A DNA stretch of 18,025 nt from Halieaceae bacterium (lineage in GTDB: Bacteria; Pseudomonadota; Gammaproteobacteria; Pseudomonadales; Halieaceae), in the NCBI GenBank assembly GCA_003331685.1, contig QOPK01000026.1, forward strand, positions 1-18,025. Reading direction: 5' to 3'. Below the pieces are notes generated by a model. The model saw only the letters and a list, made by a program, of their open reading frames with translations, did not search any database and was not told the origin of the DNA. Of this stretch, positions 1 through 7,699 are shown in pieces; position 1 is the first letter of the stretch; each line of letters opens with the position of its first letter. A program made the translations under genes and the position numbers.

Positions 1-701
1 ATCAGTTCAACATCAAACAGCAAAGTGGCATTCGGGCCAATCATTTGCCCTGCGCCGCCCTCGCCGTAGCCTAGCTCCGGGGGAATGATGAACTTGAACT
101 TGCCGCCCGGCTTCATCAGTTGAAGTCCCTCGGTCCAACCCGGAATCACCTGCGTCAAGCCAAAGGTCACTGTCTGGCCGCGCTCAAAACTGCTGTCAAA
201 CACCGAGCCATCGATCAGCCGGCCCTCGTAGTGCACCTCAACAGAGTCCGCAGCCACCGGACTGTCACCCTCACCGGGTTCCATGACGATGTATTGCAGC
301 CCCGATTCCGTGGTTTGTACGTCCTCATTGGCACTCATCTCTTCCATATACGCTCTGCCTGCCTCCAAATTTGACTGTGCCTGCGCCACGCGCTCGGCTT
401 CCGCTTCTGCCTGACTTCGCTCCTGGAACGCGGACATTTCGGCATCGATTTCCTCGTCCGACAGCTTCGCTTCGGCACCCGTCATCGCGTCCTCAAGACC
501 GGCCGCGTAGGCGGCAACATCGACCTGCATACCATCAGCAGACATTCGCTGGCCCATGCGCAGGCCAATGCCATAACTGAGTCGCGCGTCGGTCGACTCC
601 AGAGTGACTTCCTGCTCCTGCGAGGCGCCACCACAGCCTAGTAAGGCCAACATCAGCCCAGCTAGTGACAGCTGGCCGACTACTTTTTTCGGGGTACTCA
701 T
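1..701 (-). CDS. FKBP-type peptidyl-prolyl isomerase, Mip/FkpA-like lipoprotein (partial, C-terminus off the left edge)
   Basis: Catalyses cis-trans isomerisation of prolyl bonds and probably helps envelope proteins fold. Translating the minus strand from ATG at 701 gives 233 residues with no stop before the window edge. The N-terminus is a lipoprotein signal: basic start (MSTPKK), hydrophobic core, and lipobox LLGC with Cys23. Next comes the dimerisation domain of Mip/FkpA proteins (about residues 38-120, beginning DARLSYGIGLRMGQRM), with an acidic, Ala/Glu-rich helical linker. The FKBP catalytic domain starts near residue 135 and shows VEVHYEGRLIDGSVFDSS, VIPGWTEGLQLM and the usual PPELGYGEGG loop. 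A GGGAGAA ribosome site lies about 10 bases before the ATG. It follows the DUF2390 gene by 42 bases and is probably co-transcribed with it. Family assignment is firm; the exact subfamily (FkpA, FklB, Mip) is not. Confidence 0.93.
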   Translation of the reverse strand, partial: MSTPKKVVGQLSLAGLMLALLGCGGASQEQEVTLESTDARLSYGIGLRMGQRMSADGMQVDVAAYAAGLEDAMTGAEAKLSDEEIDAEMSAFQERSQAEAEAERVAQAQSNLEAGRAYMEEMSANEDVQTTESGLQYIVMEPGEGDSPVAADSVEVHYEGRLIDGSVFDSSFERGQTVTFGLTQVIPGWTEGLQLMKPGGKFKFIIPPELGYGEGGAGQMIGPNATLLFDVEL

Positions 702-743
702 GCTCAACGTTCTCCCTATTCCGTTTGCAATGGAGCGGCGATG

Positions 744-1256
744 TTACGTTGACTGGAGGAGCAGCACCACCAGTTGCTCTCTTTCGGAGGCAAATTTACC
801 GTTCTCAAAACCCGACAGCACCAGCATATTTGCGTTCATGCGCTTTGCGGCATCCTCCAGGGCCTCTGCCGTCCGCATTTTTCTGTTCATGCCGTCCTGA
901 GGCCCACTGCGGAGAGCCTCGGTGCTAGCCCACATCAGCTCGGCGAGGTGGCGCTCCGCCTCGACCTCGAGCTGAAGCAAGTGGCGCCGCGCGTCCTCTT
1001 TGACCGCATCGCCCTTCCATTGCTCCCGCACAGCGCGCAGAGGCAACACCACTTCGTCAATCCAAGCCCCCGTGGTGGCTCGCAGCGCCGCGACATCCCG
1101 ATTTTGTAATCGGTATCCCTCGGTAGACAGCCAGGCAGCATACAAAGCCTCCAGTATGACCAGGTCGGCCTGTGACTGCAGTGTCAGCAACAGTGCTTGT
1201 ATGGGCTCCCGGGCATACTGCCTTAACGCCCAGTCCCAGAATGGCGTCATGGTCAT
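744..1256 (-). CDS. TIGR02444 / DUF2390 family protein
   Basis: A 170-residue protein of unknown function. The opening FWDWALRQYAREPIQALLLTLQ and the following helices rich in Leu, Ala and Trp match my recollection of the TIGR02444 (DUF2390) family, found mainly in gammaproteobacteria. No signal peptide, membrane helix or metal motif is visible; the protein looks all-helical and cytoplasmic, with an acidic and Arg-rich second half. Two in-frame ATGs lie at the start (1256 and 1250). The first is preferred because AAGGAAGGAAG lies 7 bases before it, within the end of the upstream GIY-YIG gene, only 3 bases away, suggesting translational coupling. No function should be inferred beyond the operon context with a GIY-YIG protein and a prolyl isomerase. 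Confidence 0.85.
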   Translation of the reverse strand: MTMTPFWDWALRQYAREPIQALLLTLQSQADLVILEALYAAWLSTEGYRLQNRDVAALRATTGAWIDEVVLPLRAVREQWKGDAVKEDARRHLLQLEVEAERHLAELMWASTEALRSGPQDGMNRKMRTAEALEDAAKRMNANMLVLSGFENGKFASEREQLVVLLLQST

Positions 1257-1259
1257 GCT

Positions 1260-1547
1260 TTATCTTCCTTCCTTGGCGCCCGTAATGAGTGCCAGCTTTT
1301 GCTTTCTGTTGAGACGACGCAGCGCATGCTCCCTTTGCTGGGCATCGGATCGCGAGTTACAGGCCTCGGACCACACCAACGCCACCGGCCGACGCGCCTT
1401 GGTGTAACGGGCGCCGCCAGCCAACTGTCCATTATGTTGCAGAAGCCGCCGCGCCAAATCCGTGGTGATACCCGCGTAAAGCGACTGATCAGAACACTGC
1501 AGAAGATAGACCTGCCAGCGTGAGTCCTGTCCCGCGTCAGTATTCAC
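1260..1547 (-). CDS. GIY-YIG domain protein, UPF0213 / YhbQ family
   Basis: A 95-residue single-domain protein of the GIY-YIG nuclease fold. The GIY half is VYLLQC (residues 13-18) and the YIG half is LYAGITTDLARRLLQHN (23-39), with the conserved Arg33/Arg34. Glu73 in QQREHALRRL is at the place of the metal-binding glutamate. It closely resembles E. coli YhbQ in length and motif order. YhbQ-type proteins are reported as DNA-related nucleases, but activity cannot be judged from sequence alone. The start is GTG at 1547, the only good start before the GIY motif; no clear ribosome site precedes it, so the start is less certain than the family. It is the first gene of the minus-strand trio and is divergent from trxA. 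Confidence 0.88.
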   Translation of the reverse strand: MNTDAGQDSRWQVYLLQCSDQSLYAGITTDLARRLLQHNGQLAGGARYTKARRPVALVWSEACNSRSDAQQREHALRRLNRKQKLALITGAKEGR

Positions 1548-1575
1548 TAGCTGATTACTGAGTGACGGTCAAAGC

Positions 1576-1604
1576 TTGCCGGTTGGAAGGCAGTACGATA
1601 TTTT
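1576..1604 (+). promoter_or_regulatory. Predicted sigma-70 promoter for trxA
   Basis: TTGCCG (1576-1581), a 17-base spacer, then TATTTT (1599-1604). It lies 62 bases before the trxA ATG in the 118-base region between the divergent GIY-YIG and trxA genes. Read by eye from consensus only. Confidence 0.4.
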
Positions 1605-1665
1605 CTCGGTGACATGGACTTAATCCTTGACAGCGGCGGAAGCCCTGCCTGACAACGGAGCACCT

Positions 1666-1992
1666 ATGAGCGCTGACATTCTGCACGTGACCGACGACAA
1701 CTTCGATGCGGAGGTACTCTCCAGCGATCTGCCCGTGCTGGTGGATTTTTGGGCCGAGTGGTGTGGTCCCTGCAAGATGATCGCACCCATCCTGGAGGAG
1801 ATTGCCACAGAATACGCGGGAAAAGTCAAAGTCTGTAAGGTCGACGTCGACGCGAACCCCGACATGCCGGGCAAGTTCAACATTCGCGGCATCCCCACTT
1901 TGATCATGTTCAAAGGCGGCAATGCCGTCGACACCAAAGTCGGCGCGCTGTCTAAGACACAACTGAGCGAATTTGTAGACAGCGTGGCCTAA
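1666..1992 (+). CDS. trxA: Thioredoxin 1
   Basis: A 108-residue cytoplasmic thiol-disulfide oxidoreductase that reduces protein disulfides and supplies electrons to ribonucleotide reductase and other enzymes. The active site WCGPC is at residues 32-36 (Cys33 and Cys36), preceded by VLVDFWAE; Asp27 and the cis-proline Pro77 in GIPTL are present. The length equals that of E. coli thioredoxin 1. ATG at 1666 is chosen because GGAG sits 5 bases upstream; a longer reading from TTG at 1627 would add 13 residues with no family support. It is followed by a good intrinsic terminator (2019-2047) and then by rho, the same order as in E. coli and Pseudomonas. Confidence 0.97.
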   Translation: MSADILHVTDDNFDAEVLSSDLPVLVDFWAEWCGPCKMIAPILEEIATEYAGKVKVCKVDVDANPDMPGKFNIRGIPTLIMFKGGNAVDTKVGALSKTQLSEFVDSVA

Positions 1993-2018
1993 ACGCCAGG
2001 GGGGCATAAAACGGTCGC

Positions 2019-2047
2019 TGTAGGGGCATAAATACCCCTACATTTTT
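2019..2047 (+). terminator. Intrinsic terminator after trxA
   Basis: Perfect 8-bp stem TGTAGGGG (2019-2026) / CCCCTACA (2035-2042), 8-base loop CATAAATA, followed at once by five T (2043-2047). The 10-base sequence GGGGCATAAA occurs twice here, at 2001-2010 and at 2023-2032 across the hairpin. Confidence 0.8.
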
Positions 2048-2063
2048 GCTGGACGCGCTGATC

Positions 2064-2130
2064 TTCGGGTGCTAACTTGCAGCAATCGGGACCAGTATGG
2101 CTCCCGCAGCACCCGAACTTCTCTTTTTTT
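2064..2130 (+). terminator. Second terminator-like hairpin in the rho leader (possible attenuator)
   Basis: Perfect 10-bp outer stem TTCGGGTGCT (2064-2073) / AGCACCCGAA (2108-2117). Within its 34-base loop is a second stem CGGGA (2087-2091) / TCCCG (2102-2106). The outer stem is followed by CTTCTC and then seven T (2124-2130). It lies 17 bases past the trxA terminator and about 160 bases before the rho start. The 6-base gap between stem and T-tract is longer than ideal, so termination may be partial; attenuation of rho is an inference. Confidence 0.6.
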
Positions 2131-2240
2131 ACCCCAGCCGCAGAGGCTTTGGCCAGCGCGCTGATTGAGTACGCTCAGAGACCGTTCAGGGCAATTTCTA
2201 CTCCGACCCGCGCTAGCACAAAAAGCAACAAGCGGCGGGG

Positions 2241-2269
2241 TTGACCAATTTCTTACTCACCCATTTTAT
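2241..2269 (+). promoter_or_regulatory. Predicted sigma-70 promoter for rho; overlaps a G-free C-rich tract
   Basis: TTGACC (2241-2246), 17-base spacer, TTTTAT (2264-2269). Initiation near 2276 would leave only about 15 bases before the GTG start, including its ribosome site, so this is a tentative call. Bases 2244-2279 contain no G and 11 C, which in a longer transcript would be a plausible Rho loading (rut) site. In the rest of the 298-base gap 1993-2290 I see only the two hairpins. Confidence 0.35.
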
Positions 2270-2290
2270 CTATCTATTCGGAAGAGATTC

Positions 2291-3835
2291 GTGGAAGACC
2301 AAACCAATACCAACACCGAAGAGTTGGAGGCCACCAACAGTGATGCCGCCAGCGATGAGGCAGTTACCGAAACCAACAAAAAGAACGGGCGAACTTTAAA
2401 GCTCAAGGCCTCTGAGGCAGAAGCCTCAAGCGAGGCATCGGGTGATGCACCGGCTGAAACCGAGACGAGTGGTGAGACTGGCGGTGAAGAGGCTGCCCAG
2501 GGGCGCTCCCGTCGGGGACGGCAGCGACGTCCGCGCCGCGATCCCAATACCCCCAGCGAAAACCCCATGAGTCTGACCGACCTGAAAAAGAAGTCGACCC
2601 AGGAACTCATTGATATGGCCCGCGAAATGGGCATCGAGAACATGGCGCGCTCACGCAAGCAAGACATCATCTTTGCCCTGCTCAAACGTCATGCCAAAAG
2701 CGGTGAAGACATCTGGGGAGATGGCGTGCTGGAGATCCTGCAGGATGGATTCGGATTCCTAAGGTCGGCAGACAGTTCCTTCCTCGCAGGCCCCGACGAC
2801 ATCTATGTGAGCCCCAGCCAGATTCGGCGCTTTAACCTGCGCACCGGTGACACGGTTACCGGCATGATTCGACCACCCAAGGATTCCGAGCGCTACTTCG
2901 CGCTGCTGAAGGTGAAGGACGTTAACTTTGAGTCCCCGGAGAGCGCCAAAAGCAAGATCCTGTTTGAAAACCTTACGCCGCTGTTCCCGAATGAGCGCCT
3001 GACCCTTGAGAAAGGCAACGGCTCTACCGAGGACCTGACCGGTCGCCTGATCGACCTCGTGGCACCGATTGGGAAAGGCCAGCGTGGCCTGCTCGTCGCA
3101 CCGCCCAAGGCCGGTAAGACGATCATGATGCAAAACATTGCACAGGCGATTATCTCCAATAACCCCGAGTGCTACGTAATTGTGCTGCTGATTGACGAGC
3201 GGCCGGAGGAAGTGACCGAGATGCAGCGTTCGGTGGGCGCGCGGGGTGCCGAAGTCGTCGCATCGACCTTTGACGAGCCGCCTTCGCGCCACGTTCAAGT
3301 CGCCGACATGGTGATCGAGAAGGCGAAGCGACTGGTAGAGCATAAGCGCGATGTCGTAATCCTGCTCGACTCTATTACGCGCCTGGCTCGTGCCTACAAC
3401 ACTGTGATCCCCAGCTCAGGAAAGGTACTGACCGGTGGTGTGGACGCCCACGCATTGGAGCGACCCAAGCGATTCTTCGGTGCAGCCAGAAATATCGAGG
3501 AAGGTGGCAGCCTCTCCATTATCGCCACAGCGCTGATCGATACCGGCTCGAAGATGGACGAAGTCATCTACGAGGAATTCAAGGGTACGGGCAACTTAGA
3601 GTTGCACCTCGATCGCAAGATCGCGGAAAAGCGCGTTTACCCTGCCATCAATATCCGCCGATCTGGAACACGTCGCGAAGAGCTGTTGACCGGCGAAGAG
3701 GAACTGCAGCGTATGTGGATTTTGCGCAAGCTGCTTCATGGCATGGAAGACTTGCCCGCCATCGAGTTCCAACTCGACAAGCTAAAGGACACCAAGTCCA
3801 ACGAAGAATTCTTCAAATCAATGAAACGAAAGTAA
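2291..3835 (+). CDS. rho: Transcription termination factor Rho with N-terminal extension
   Basis: Hexameric RNA-dependent ATPase/helicase that ends transcription. The core (residues 93-514) aligns nearly end to end with E. coli Rho: N-terminal RNA-binding region with [19 protein letters not shown], cold-shock-like primary site with [12 protein letters not shown] and [15 protein letters not shown], Walker A APPKAGKT (about 270-277), [12 protein letters not shown], and Walker [17 protein letters not shown]. Residues 1-92 are extra: low-complexity and acidic, with a Lys patch at 30-39 and an Arg cluster [13 protein letters not shown] at 71-83. The core is also 3 residues longer than the 419-residue E. 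coli protein, just after [15 protein letters not shown] at 2291 is chosen because GGAAGAG lies just upstream. ATG at 2567 (422 residues) has no good ribosome site, and TTG at 2165 would add 42 residues without support. ubiD follows after 9 bases. Confidence 0.96.
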   Translation: MEDQTNTNTEELEATNSDAASDEAVTETNKKNGRTLKLKASEAEASSEASGDAPAETETSGETGGEEAAQGRSRRGRQRRPRRDPNTPSENPMSLTDLKKKSTQELIDMAREMGIENMARSRKQDIIFALLKRHAKSGEDIWGDGVLEILQDGFGFLRSADSSFLAGPDDIYVSPSQIRRFNLRTGDTVTGMIRPPKDSERYFALLKVKDVNFESPESAKSKILFENLTPLFPNERLTLEKGNGSTEDLTGRLIDLVAPIGKGQRGLLVAPPKAGKTIMMQNIAQAIISNNPECYVIVLLIDERPEEVTEMQRSVGARGAEVVASTFDEPPSRHVQVADMVIEKAKRLVEHKRDVVILLDSITRLARAYNTVIPSSGKVLTGGVDAHALERPKRFFGAARNIEEGGSLSIIATALIDTGSKMDEVIYEEFKGTGNLELHLDRKIAEKRVYPAINIRRSGTRREELLTGEEELQRMWILRKLLHGMEDLPAIEFQLDKLKDTKSNEEFFKSMKRK

Positions 3836-3844
3836 TTACCCGCT

Positions 3845-5341
3845 ATGCCCAGCTTTGTCGACCTGCGGGAGTTCATCAGTGAGCTAGAGAGACGGGGCGA
3901 TCTGGTGCGCATTACCGCTGAGATCGATCCCAATCTAGAGATGACCGAAATCGCCGACCGCACTTTGCGCGGCGGAGGTCCGGCGTTGTTATTCGAGAAC
4001 CCCAAAGGCTCCGACATTCCCGTGCTTGCCAACCTGTTCGGCGCAGAGCGACGTGTTGCGCTTGGCATGGGTGAAGAAGATGTTGAAGCCTTGCGCGCTG
4101 TCGGCGAACTGCTAGCCTACTTGCGCCAACCCGATCCTCCTAAAGGCTTTCGGGATCTCGTAGACAAGGCACCGCTGCTTAAAAAAATCCTGGCCATGGG
4201 GCCCAATGTCATCAAGAAGCCCCCCTGCCAGCAAAAGGTGATCAATGGTGACGATGTCGACCTCACCCAGTTGCCTATCCAGACCTGTTGGCCGGAGGAT
4301 GTCGGCCCATTGGTGACCTGGCCACTGGTCATTACACGCGGGCCAGAAAAAGAGCGCATGAATCTGGGCATCTACCGCATGCAACTGCTGGGTCGCAACA
4401 AGCTGATTATGCGCTGGCTGTCGCATCGCGGAGGCGCGTTGGATTTTCGGGACTGGCAACTCAAACGGCCGGGAGAACCCTACCCCGTCGCCGTGGCGCT
4501 GGGTGCCGATCCGGCAACCACACTTGGGGCCGTCACCCCTGTGCCCGATTCGCTGTCCGAATACGCTTTCGCAGGGCTACTGCGCGGTAAGAAAACCGAT
4601 CTGGCCAAGTGCGTTACCGAGGTCTGTCGCAACAACAACCTGATGGTGCCTGCACACAGCGAGATCATCCTCGAGGGTTACATCGACCCTGACGAGATGG
4701 CGGACGAGGGGCCCTACGGCGATCACACCGGATATTACAACGAGGTTGAGCGGTTCCCAGTGTTCACGGTCGAGAGCATCACTACAAGAGACAAACCGAT
4801 CTATCACAGCACCTACACTGGCAGACCACCGGATGAGCCCGCGATTCTTGGGGTGGCACTAAATGAGGTGTTTGTGCCGCTACTGAAAAAACAGTTCCCG
4901 GAAATCAGCGATTTCTATTTGCCGCCGGAGGGCTGTTCTTATCGCATGGCCGTAGTCACCATGCGCAAAGAGTATCCCGGGCACGCAAAACGCGTGATGT
5001 TCGGCGTGTGGTCGTTCCTGCGGCAATTCATGTACACCAAGTTCATCATTGTGACCGACGACGATGTGAACGCGCGCTCTTGGGAGGACGTGATCTGGGC
5101 CATGACGACCCGCATGGATCCGGCCCGGGACTGCACCATTGTGGAAAATACACCGATCGACTATCTCGATTTTGCATCCCCCGTGGCAGGGCTCGGCTCC
5201 AAGATGGGTATGGACGCCACCCACAAGTGGGAGGGCGAAACCAATCGCGAGTGGGGCCGCACAATTGCGATGGACGCCGCCACATGCGAGCGGGTTGATG
5301 CGTTGTGGGAGTCTCTCGGTATTGCCTTACCGGGCCGCTAG
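3845..5341 (+). CDS. ubiD: 4-hydroxy-3-polyprenylbenzoate decarboxylase UbiD
   Basis: Decarboxylates the polyprenylated 4-hydroxybenzoate intermediate of ubiquinone synthesis, using the prenylated flavin made by UbiX. The 498-residue length matches E. coli UbiD (497). Visible family motifs are [16 protein letters not shown] (171-186) and WLSHRGG (191-197), which belong to the prFMN and metal site, and [16 protein letters not shown] (287-302) with conserved glutamates. The C-terminal part has [17 protein letters not shown]. It starts 9 bases after the rho stop, so the two genes are probably one transcript; the ribosome site is weak. Its stop codon lies inside a strong hairpin (5332-5352). ubiX is not in the window. 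Confidence 0.97.
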   Translation: MPSFVDLREFISELERRGDLVRITAEIDPNLEMTEIADRTLRGGGPALLFENPKGSDIPVLANLFGAERRVALGMGEEDVEALRAVGELLAYLRQPDPPKGFRDLVDKAPLLKKILAMGPNVIKKPPCQQKVINGDDVDLTQLPIQTCWPEDVGPLVTWPLVITRGPEKERMNLGIYRMQLLGRNKLIMRWLSHRGGALDFRDWQLKRPGEPYPVAVALGADPATTLGAVTPVPDSLSEYAFAGLLRGKKTDLAKCVTEVCRNNNLMVPAHSEIILEGYIDPDEMADEGPYGDHTGYYNEVERFPVFTVESITTRDKPIYHSTYTGRPPDEPAILGVALNEVFVPLLKKQFPEISDFYLPPEGCSYRMAVVTMRKEYPGHAKRVMFGVWSFLRQFMYTKFIIVTDDDVNARSWEDVIWAMTTRMDPARDCTIVENTPIDYLDFASPVAGLGSKMGMDATHKWEGETNREWGRTIAMDAATCERVDALWESLGIALPGR

Positions 5342-5352
5342 CGCAGCGGCCC
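5332..5352. other. Strong inverted repeat over the ubiD stop codon, between ubiD and hemY
   Basis: Perfect 8-bp stem GGGCCGCT (5332-5339) / AGCGGCCC (5345-5352) with loop AGCGC. No T-tract follows on either strand, so it is not a classical intrinsic terminator. A weaker palindrome, CTAGC-GATATT-GCTAG (5361-5376), lies beside it and covers the hemY stop. The 10-base GCTAGCGCAG appears at both gene ends (5337-5346 and 5372-5381). Confidence 0.6.
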
Positions 5353-5372
5353 CGCCGATTCTAGCGATATTG

Positions 5373-6548
5373 CTAGCGCAGGCCCGCCAAGACCTCCGCC
5401 TCCAGCGCTGCCGCTTCTGTCTCTTTACCTTGATTGCGCAAACAGTCCGCCCAGCCTGCAGCATGGGACGCTGACGCCTGGCGCGCGTGGGCTTCTCCCC
5501 ACAGCGCTGCCTCGGTCTCAGCATCACCTTCTAGCCGTGCAATTCGGGCCAACACAGCGTGGCATCGACCCTCGCTGTCCTCATCGCGCCAGCGCCGCAT
5601 CGCTTTTTTCATTTTGAGTAACTGTTTATCAGTTAGACCGTTCACCGCCTCAAGCGTCGCCGGTTCGCACTGCTGCTGCAGGCGCTCCTGAAGTACCTTC
5701 TGCAAGGCATCCGTTTGATCGTTCTGTTGCAAAATATCCAGCAGTAAAGGCCACAGCGGTTGCCCGGACGCCTTGAGCGCATCGGGCGCGCGCTTCCAGA
5801 CTGACACCGCTGTGGAGGCTGAGTCGTCCGCCTCGGACAGCAGGGCGATCCAGCTCTCCCGCTCCCATACGTTGATCTGCTCATCAGATGCTGTCCCGGC
5901 ACGCCGGACATCGGGCAGCAACTCAATCAGTAACTGCCAGTCTCGCTGAAGATAGGCCAGCTTTGCACGCAGTCCTTGGGCTCGAGGGGTTTTCCGTTCT
6001 GAGGCAGACAGCTGCTCCAACGACCGCTCTGCCTCATCGGTCGCACCGGTCTTCAGATGACATTCAGCCCTGGCCAGGATGATCAGCGAAACCGGCGCCG
6101 ACCCCTCTGTCTCAGCATGTTGCAATAAGGTCAGTGCACGCGCTGATTCGCCCTGGTGCAATGCTGCAAGCGCCGCATAAAGCGGATGCAAGAGGGTCTG
6201 CTCGTCGTGAGCGCCGCCTTTTTTCAGCGCTCTTTCCGCTACATCCCAGTGGCCCTCAAAGAAGGCGGCAAAACCTTTATCCGCTCTGCGCTGCGCACCA
6301 CGCGCTGATCGCAAACCCAACCAGCGGCGAAGTGCACGGGGCACTCTTAGCGTTGTGCGCAGCGCCCGGAGAATGAACCACAGCAACAAGAGAGAGAGCA
6401 TCAGCACACTGAGTGCTAGCCACACCGATGTCTCTAACTGCCAGTCGCCCCAGGTCACTAATACATAACCGGGGTCCTGCGAGATGGCATTGACGAGCAC
6501 GGCACCCAGCACCAGACCGCATACCAAATACAGACTGAATCGCGCCAT
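5373..6548 (-). CDS. hemY: Haem biosynthesis-associated protein HemY (TPR membrane protein)
   Basis: A 391-residue inner-membrane protein of the proteobacterial HemY family, not the Gram-positive protoporphyrinogen oxidase of the same name. Its role in haem synthesis is accessory and not biochemically settled. Two membrane helices are visible, about residues 5-23 and 43-62. The loop between them contains the family-typical DPGYVLVTWGDWQLETSVW. The rest is helical with TPR-like repeats (for example FFEGHWDVAERALKKGG and HPLYAALAALHQGESARALTLL). It is the last gene of hemCDXY: its ATG lies 2 bases after the hemX stop. It converges on ubiD, with 31 bases between the stop codons. Confidence 0.93.
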   Translation of the reverse strand: MARFSLYLVCGLVLGAVLVNAISQDPGYVLVTWGDWQLETSVWLALSVLMLSLLLLWFILRALRTTLRVPRALRRWLGLRSARGAQRRADKGFAAFFEGHWDVAERALKKGGAHDEQTLLHPLYAALAALHQGESARALTLLQHAETEGSAPVSLIILARAECHLKTGATDEAERSLEQLSASERKTPRAQGLRAKLAYLQRDWQLLIELLPDVRRAGTASDEQINVWERESWIALLSEADDSASTAVSVWKRAPDALKASGQPLWPLLLDILQQNDQTDALQKVLQERLQQQCEPATLEAVNGLTDKQLLKMKKAMRRWRDEDSEGRCHAVLARIARLEGDAETEAALWGEAHARQASASHAAGWADCLRNQGKETEAAALEAEVLAGLR

Positions 6549-6550
6549 GT

Positions 6551-7699
6551 TCAGGGCGCCGTCCTGTTGCCCAACCGCTCCACTTGACCCTCGAGCAGGC
6601 TTCGGGTTTCGGTCAGCTCGGGTAATACGGGCGCAATCGTCTCGCTTCGAAGGGCGTCTAGGGTCCGCACGATGCTGGATACGCGCTCCGGATCCTGCTC
6701 CGCAAACAGTGCGACGAAACCCGACGCGCGCTGCAGTGATCTTTCAAACAGAGACTGATTCGCGGACAGCATGGCAATTTGCGCCTGCTCGACCAGCATC
6801 CGGATATTCTGCCTCGCCAGCGCTGCCCACTCGGGGGTCATCAGCTGCGCGATCTCGTCGCTTCGTCGTCTGACAATCAGGTGATCTGAGAGTTTTGCCA
6901 GCGCGGCGTGCCAACCGCTGCCTGCCTGGCCCCACCAACCTGCTTCGGAAGCCACCGTCGCCTCGGCCACCGCAGTGGGGGCTTCAAATTCAAGCTGGAG
7001 TTTGTCTACCTGATCAATGAGCCCGGATAACGTTGCATAGAGCCCTACCTGATCGACTCGGGGTACCGCCGCCAGCGCAGCTCGGTCCCGTGCAATCGCC
7101 AGGCGCACGCCCTCAAATTTTGGCTCGGCGGTGTCGCGCAATAGGGCATCGGCCTGCTCTAGTAGGACGAGCGCGGCGTCTACATCACGCGCCACCAATA
7201 ACCTTTGTCCCGCCAAGCGGGTGAGAAATATAGCCTCCTGCCCCAACCAGGCGCGTCGATCAACCGCCAAGAGCCGGTCCATTTGGTCTTCTACCCGGCC
7301 CACTCGTCCGCCTAGCTGGCGCACGGATTCAGCACGCTCGGCATTCTGTCGCGCACGAAGGGCAGAAAGCTCCCGCTGCCAACCGGCCTGAACCGACGCC
7401 AGAACGGCTTCAATACGCTCATCGGCAGCGGCTCGCGCCAACGCGGTCACATCGGGCGTGGGTTCAGTCGCCTCTGCCTGAGCGTCGGCAAGCTGACGCT
7501 CCAAATTCTCGAATCGCTGCCACTGCGTCTGCACCCAGGGCCATCCAAGCCAGTAGCCGGTAGCTGTCAATCCGGCCAGCGTCAGTAGCGTGAACAACGA
7601 CAAGCCAATCGCCCACCGGCGTCCTCGCGATCCTTTTACCGCGTCAGGCTGTATTTTTGGCGCGGTCGCGGTCTCCGCGGGCGCAACCGTTTCTGTCAT
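6551..7699 (-). CDS. hemX: HemX family membrane protein
   Basis: A 382-residue protein of the HemX family, often mislabelled uroporphyrinogen-III C-methyltransferase. No SAM-binding methyltransferase motif is visible, so that label is not supported. There is a basic cytoplasmic tail, a single membrane helix near residues 30-55 (WAIGLSLFTLLTLAGLTAT then YWLGWPWV) and a long coiled-coil segment (about 60-135, rich in Ala, Glu, Gln and Arg). A conserved helical domain follows, with EAIFLTRLAGQRLLVARDVDAA and ARDRAALAAVPRVD. Its ATG overlaps the hemD stop (ATGA), indicating coupled translation. It likely works with HemY at the membrane; the mechanism is not established. Confidence 0.92.
   Translation of the reverse strand: MTETVAPAETATAPKIQPDAVKGSRGRRWAIGLSLFTLLTLAGLTATGYWLGWPWVQTQWQRFENLERQLADAQAEATEPTPDVTALARAAADERIEAVLASVQAGWQRELSALRARQNAERAESVRQLGGRVGRVEDQMDRLLAVDRRAWLGQEAIFLTRLAGQRLLVARDVDAALVLLEQADALLRDTAEPKFEGVRLAIARDRAALAAVPRVDQVGLYATLSGLIDQVDKLQLEFEAPTAVAEATVASEAGWWGQAGSGWHAALAKLSDHLIVRRRSDEIAQLMTPEWAALARQNIRMLVEQAQIAMLSANQSLFERSLQRASGFVALFAEQDPERVSSIVRTLDALRSETIAPVLPELTETRSLLEGQVERLGNRTAP

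Noticed and set aside
1000..1407. 135-codon plus-strand frame across DUF2390 and GIY-YIG genes
   Set aside because: It is antisense to two recognisable families and overlaps the junction of both.
1555..2007. 150-codon open frame on the minus strand over trxA
   Set aside because: It is antisense to the well-supported trxA and has no family resemblance; a codon-bias shadow.
2165..2290. Rho starting at TTG 2165 (556 residues)
   Set aside because: No ribosome site, and the added 42 residues do not resemble the rest. GTG 2291 has GGAAGAG just upstream.
2759..3343. 194-codon open frame on the minus strand inside rho
   Set aside because: Rho's conserved core lies on the other strand over the whole stretch.
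6551..7699. HemX as a uroporphyrinogen-III methyltransferase
   Set aside because: No SAM-binding methyltransferase motif is seen; the label comes from old annotation of the hem operon.
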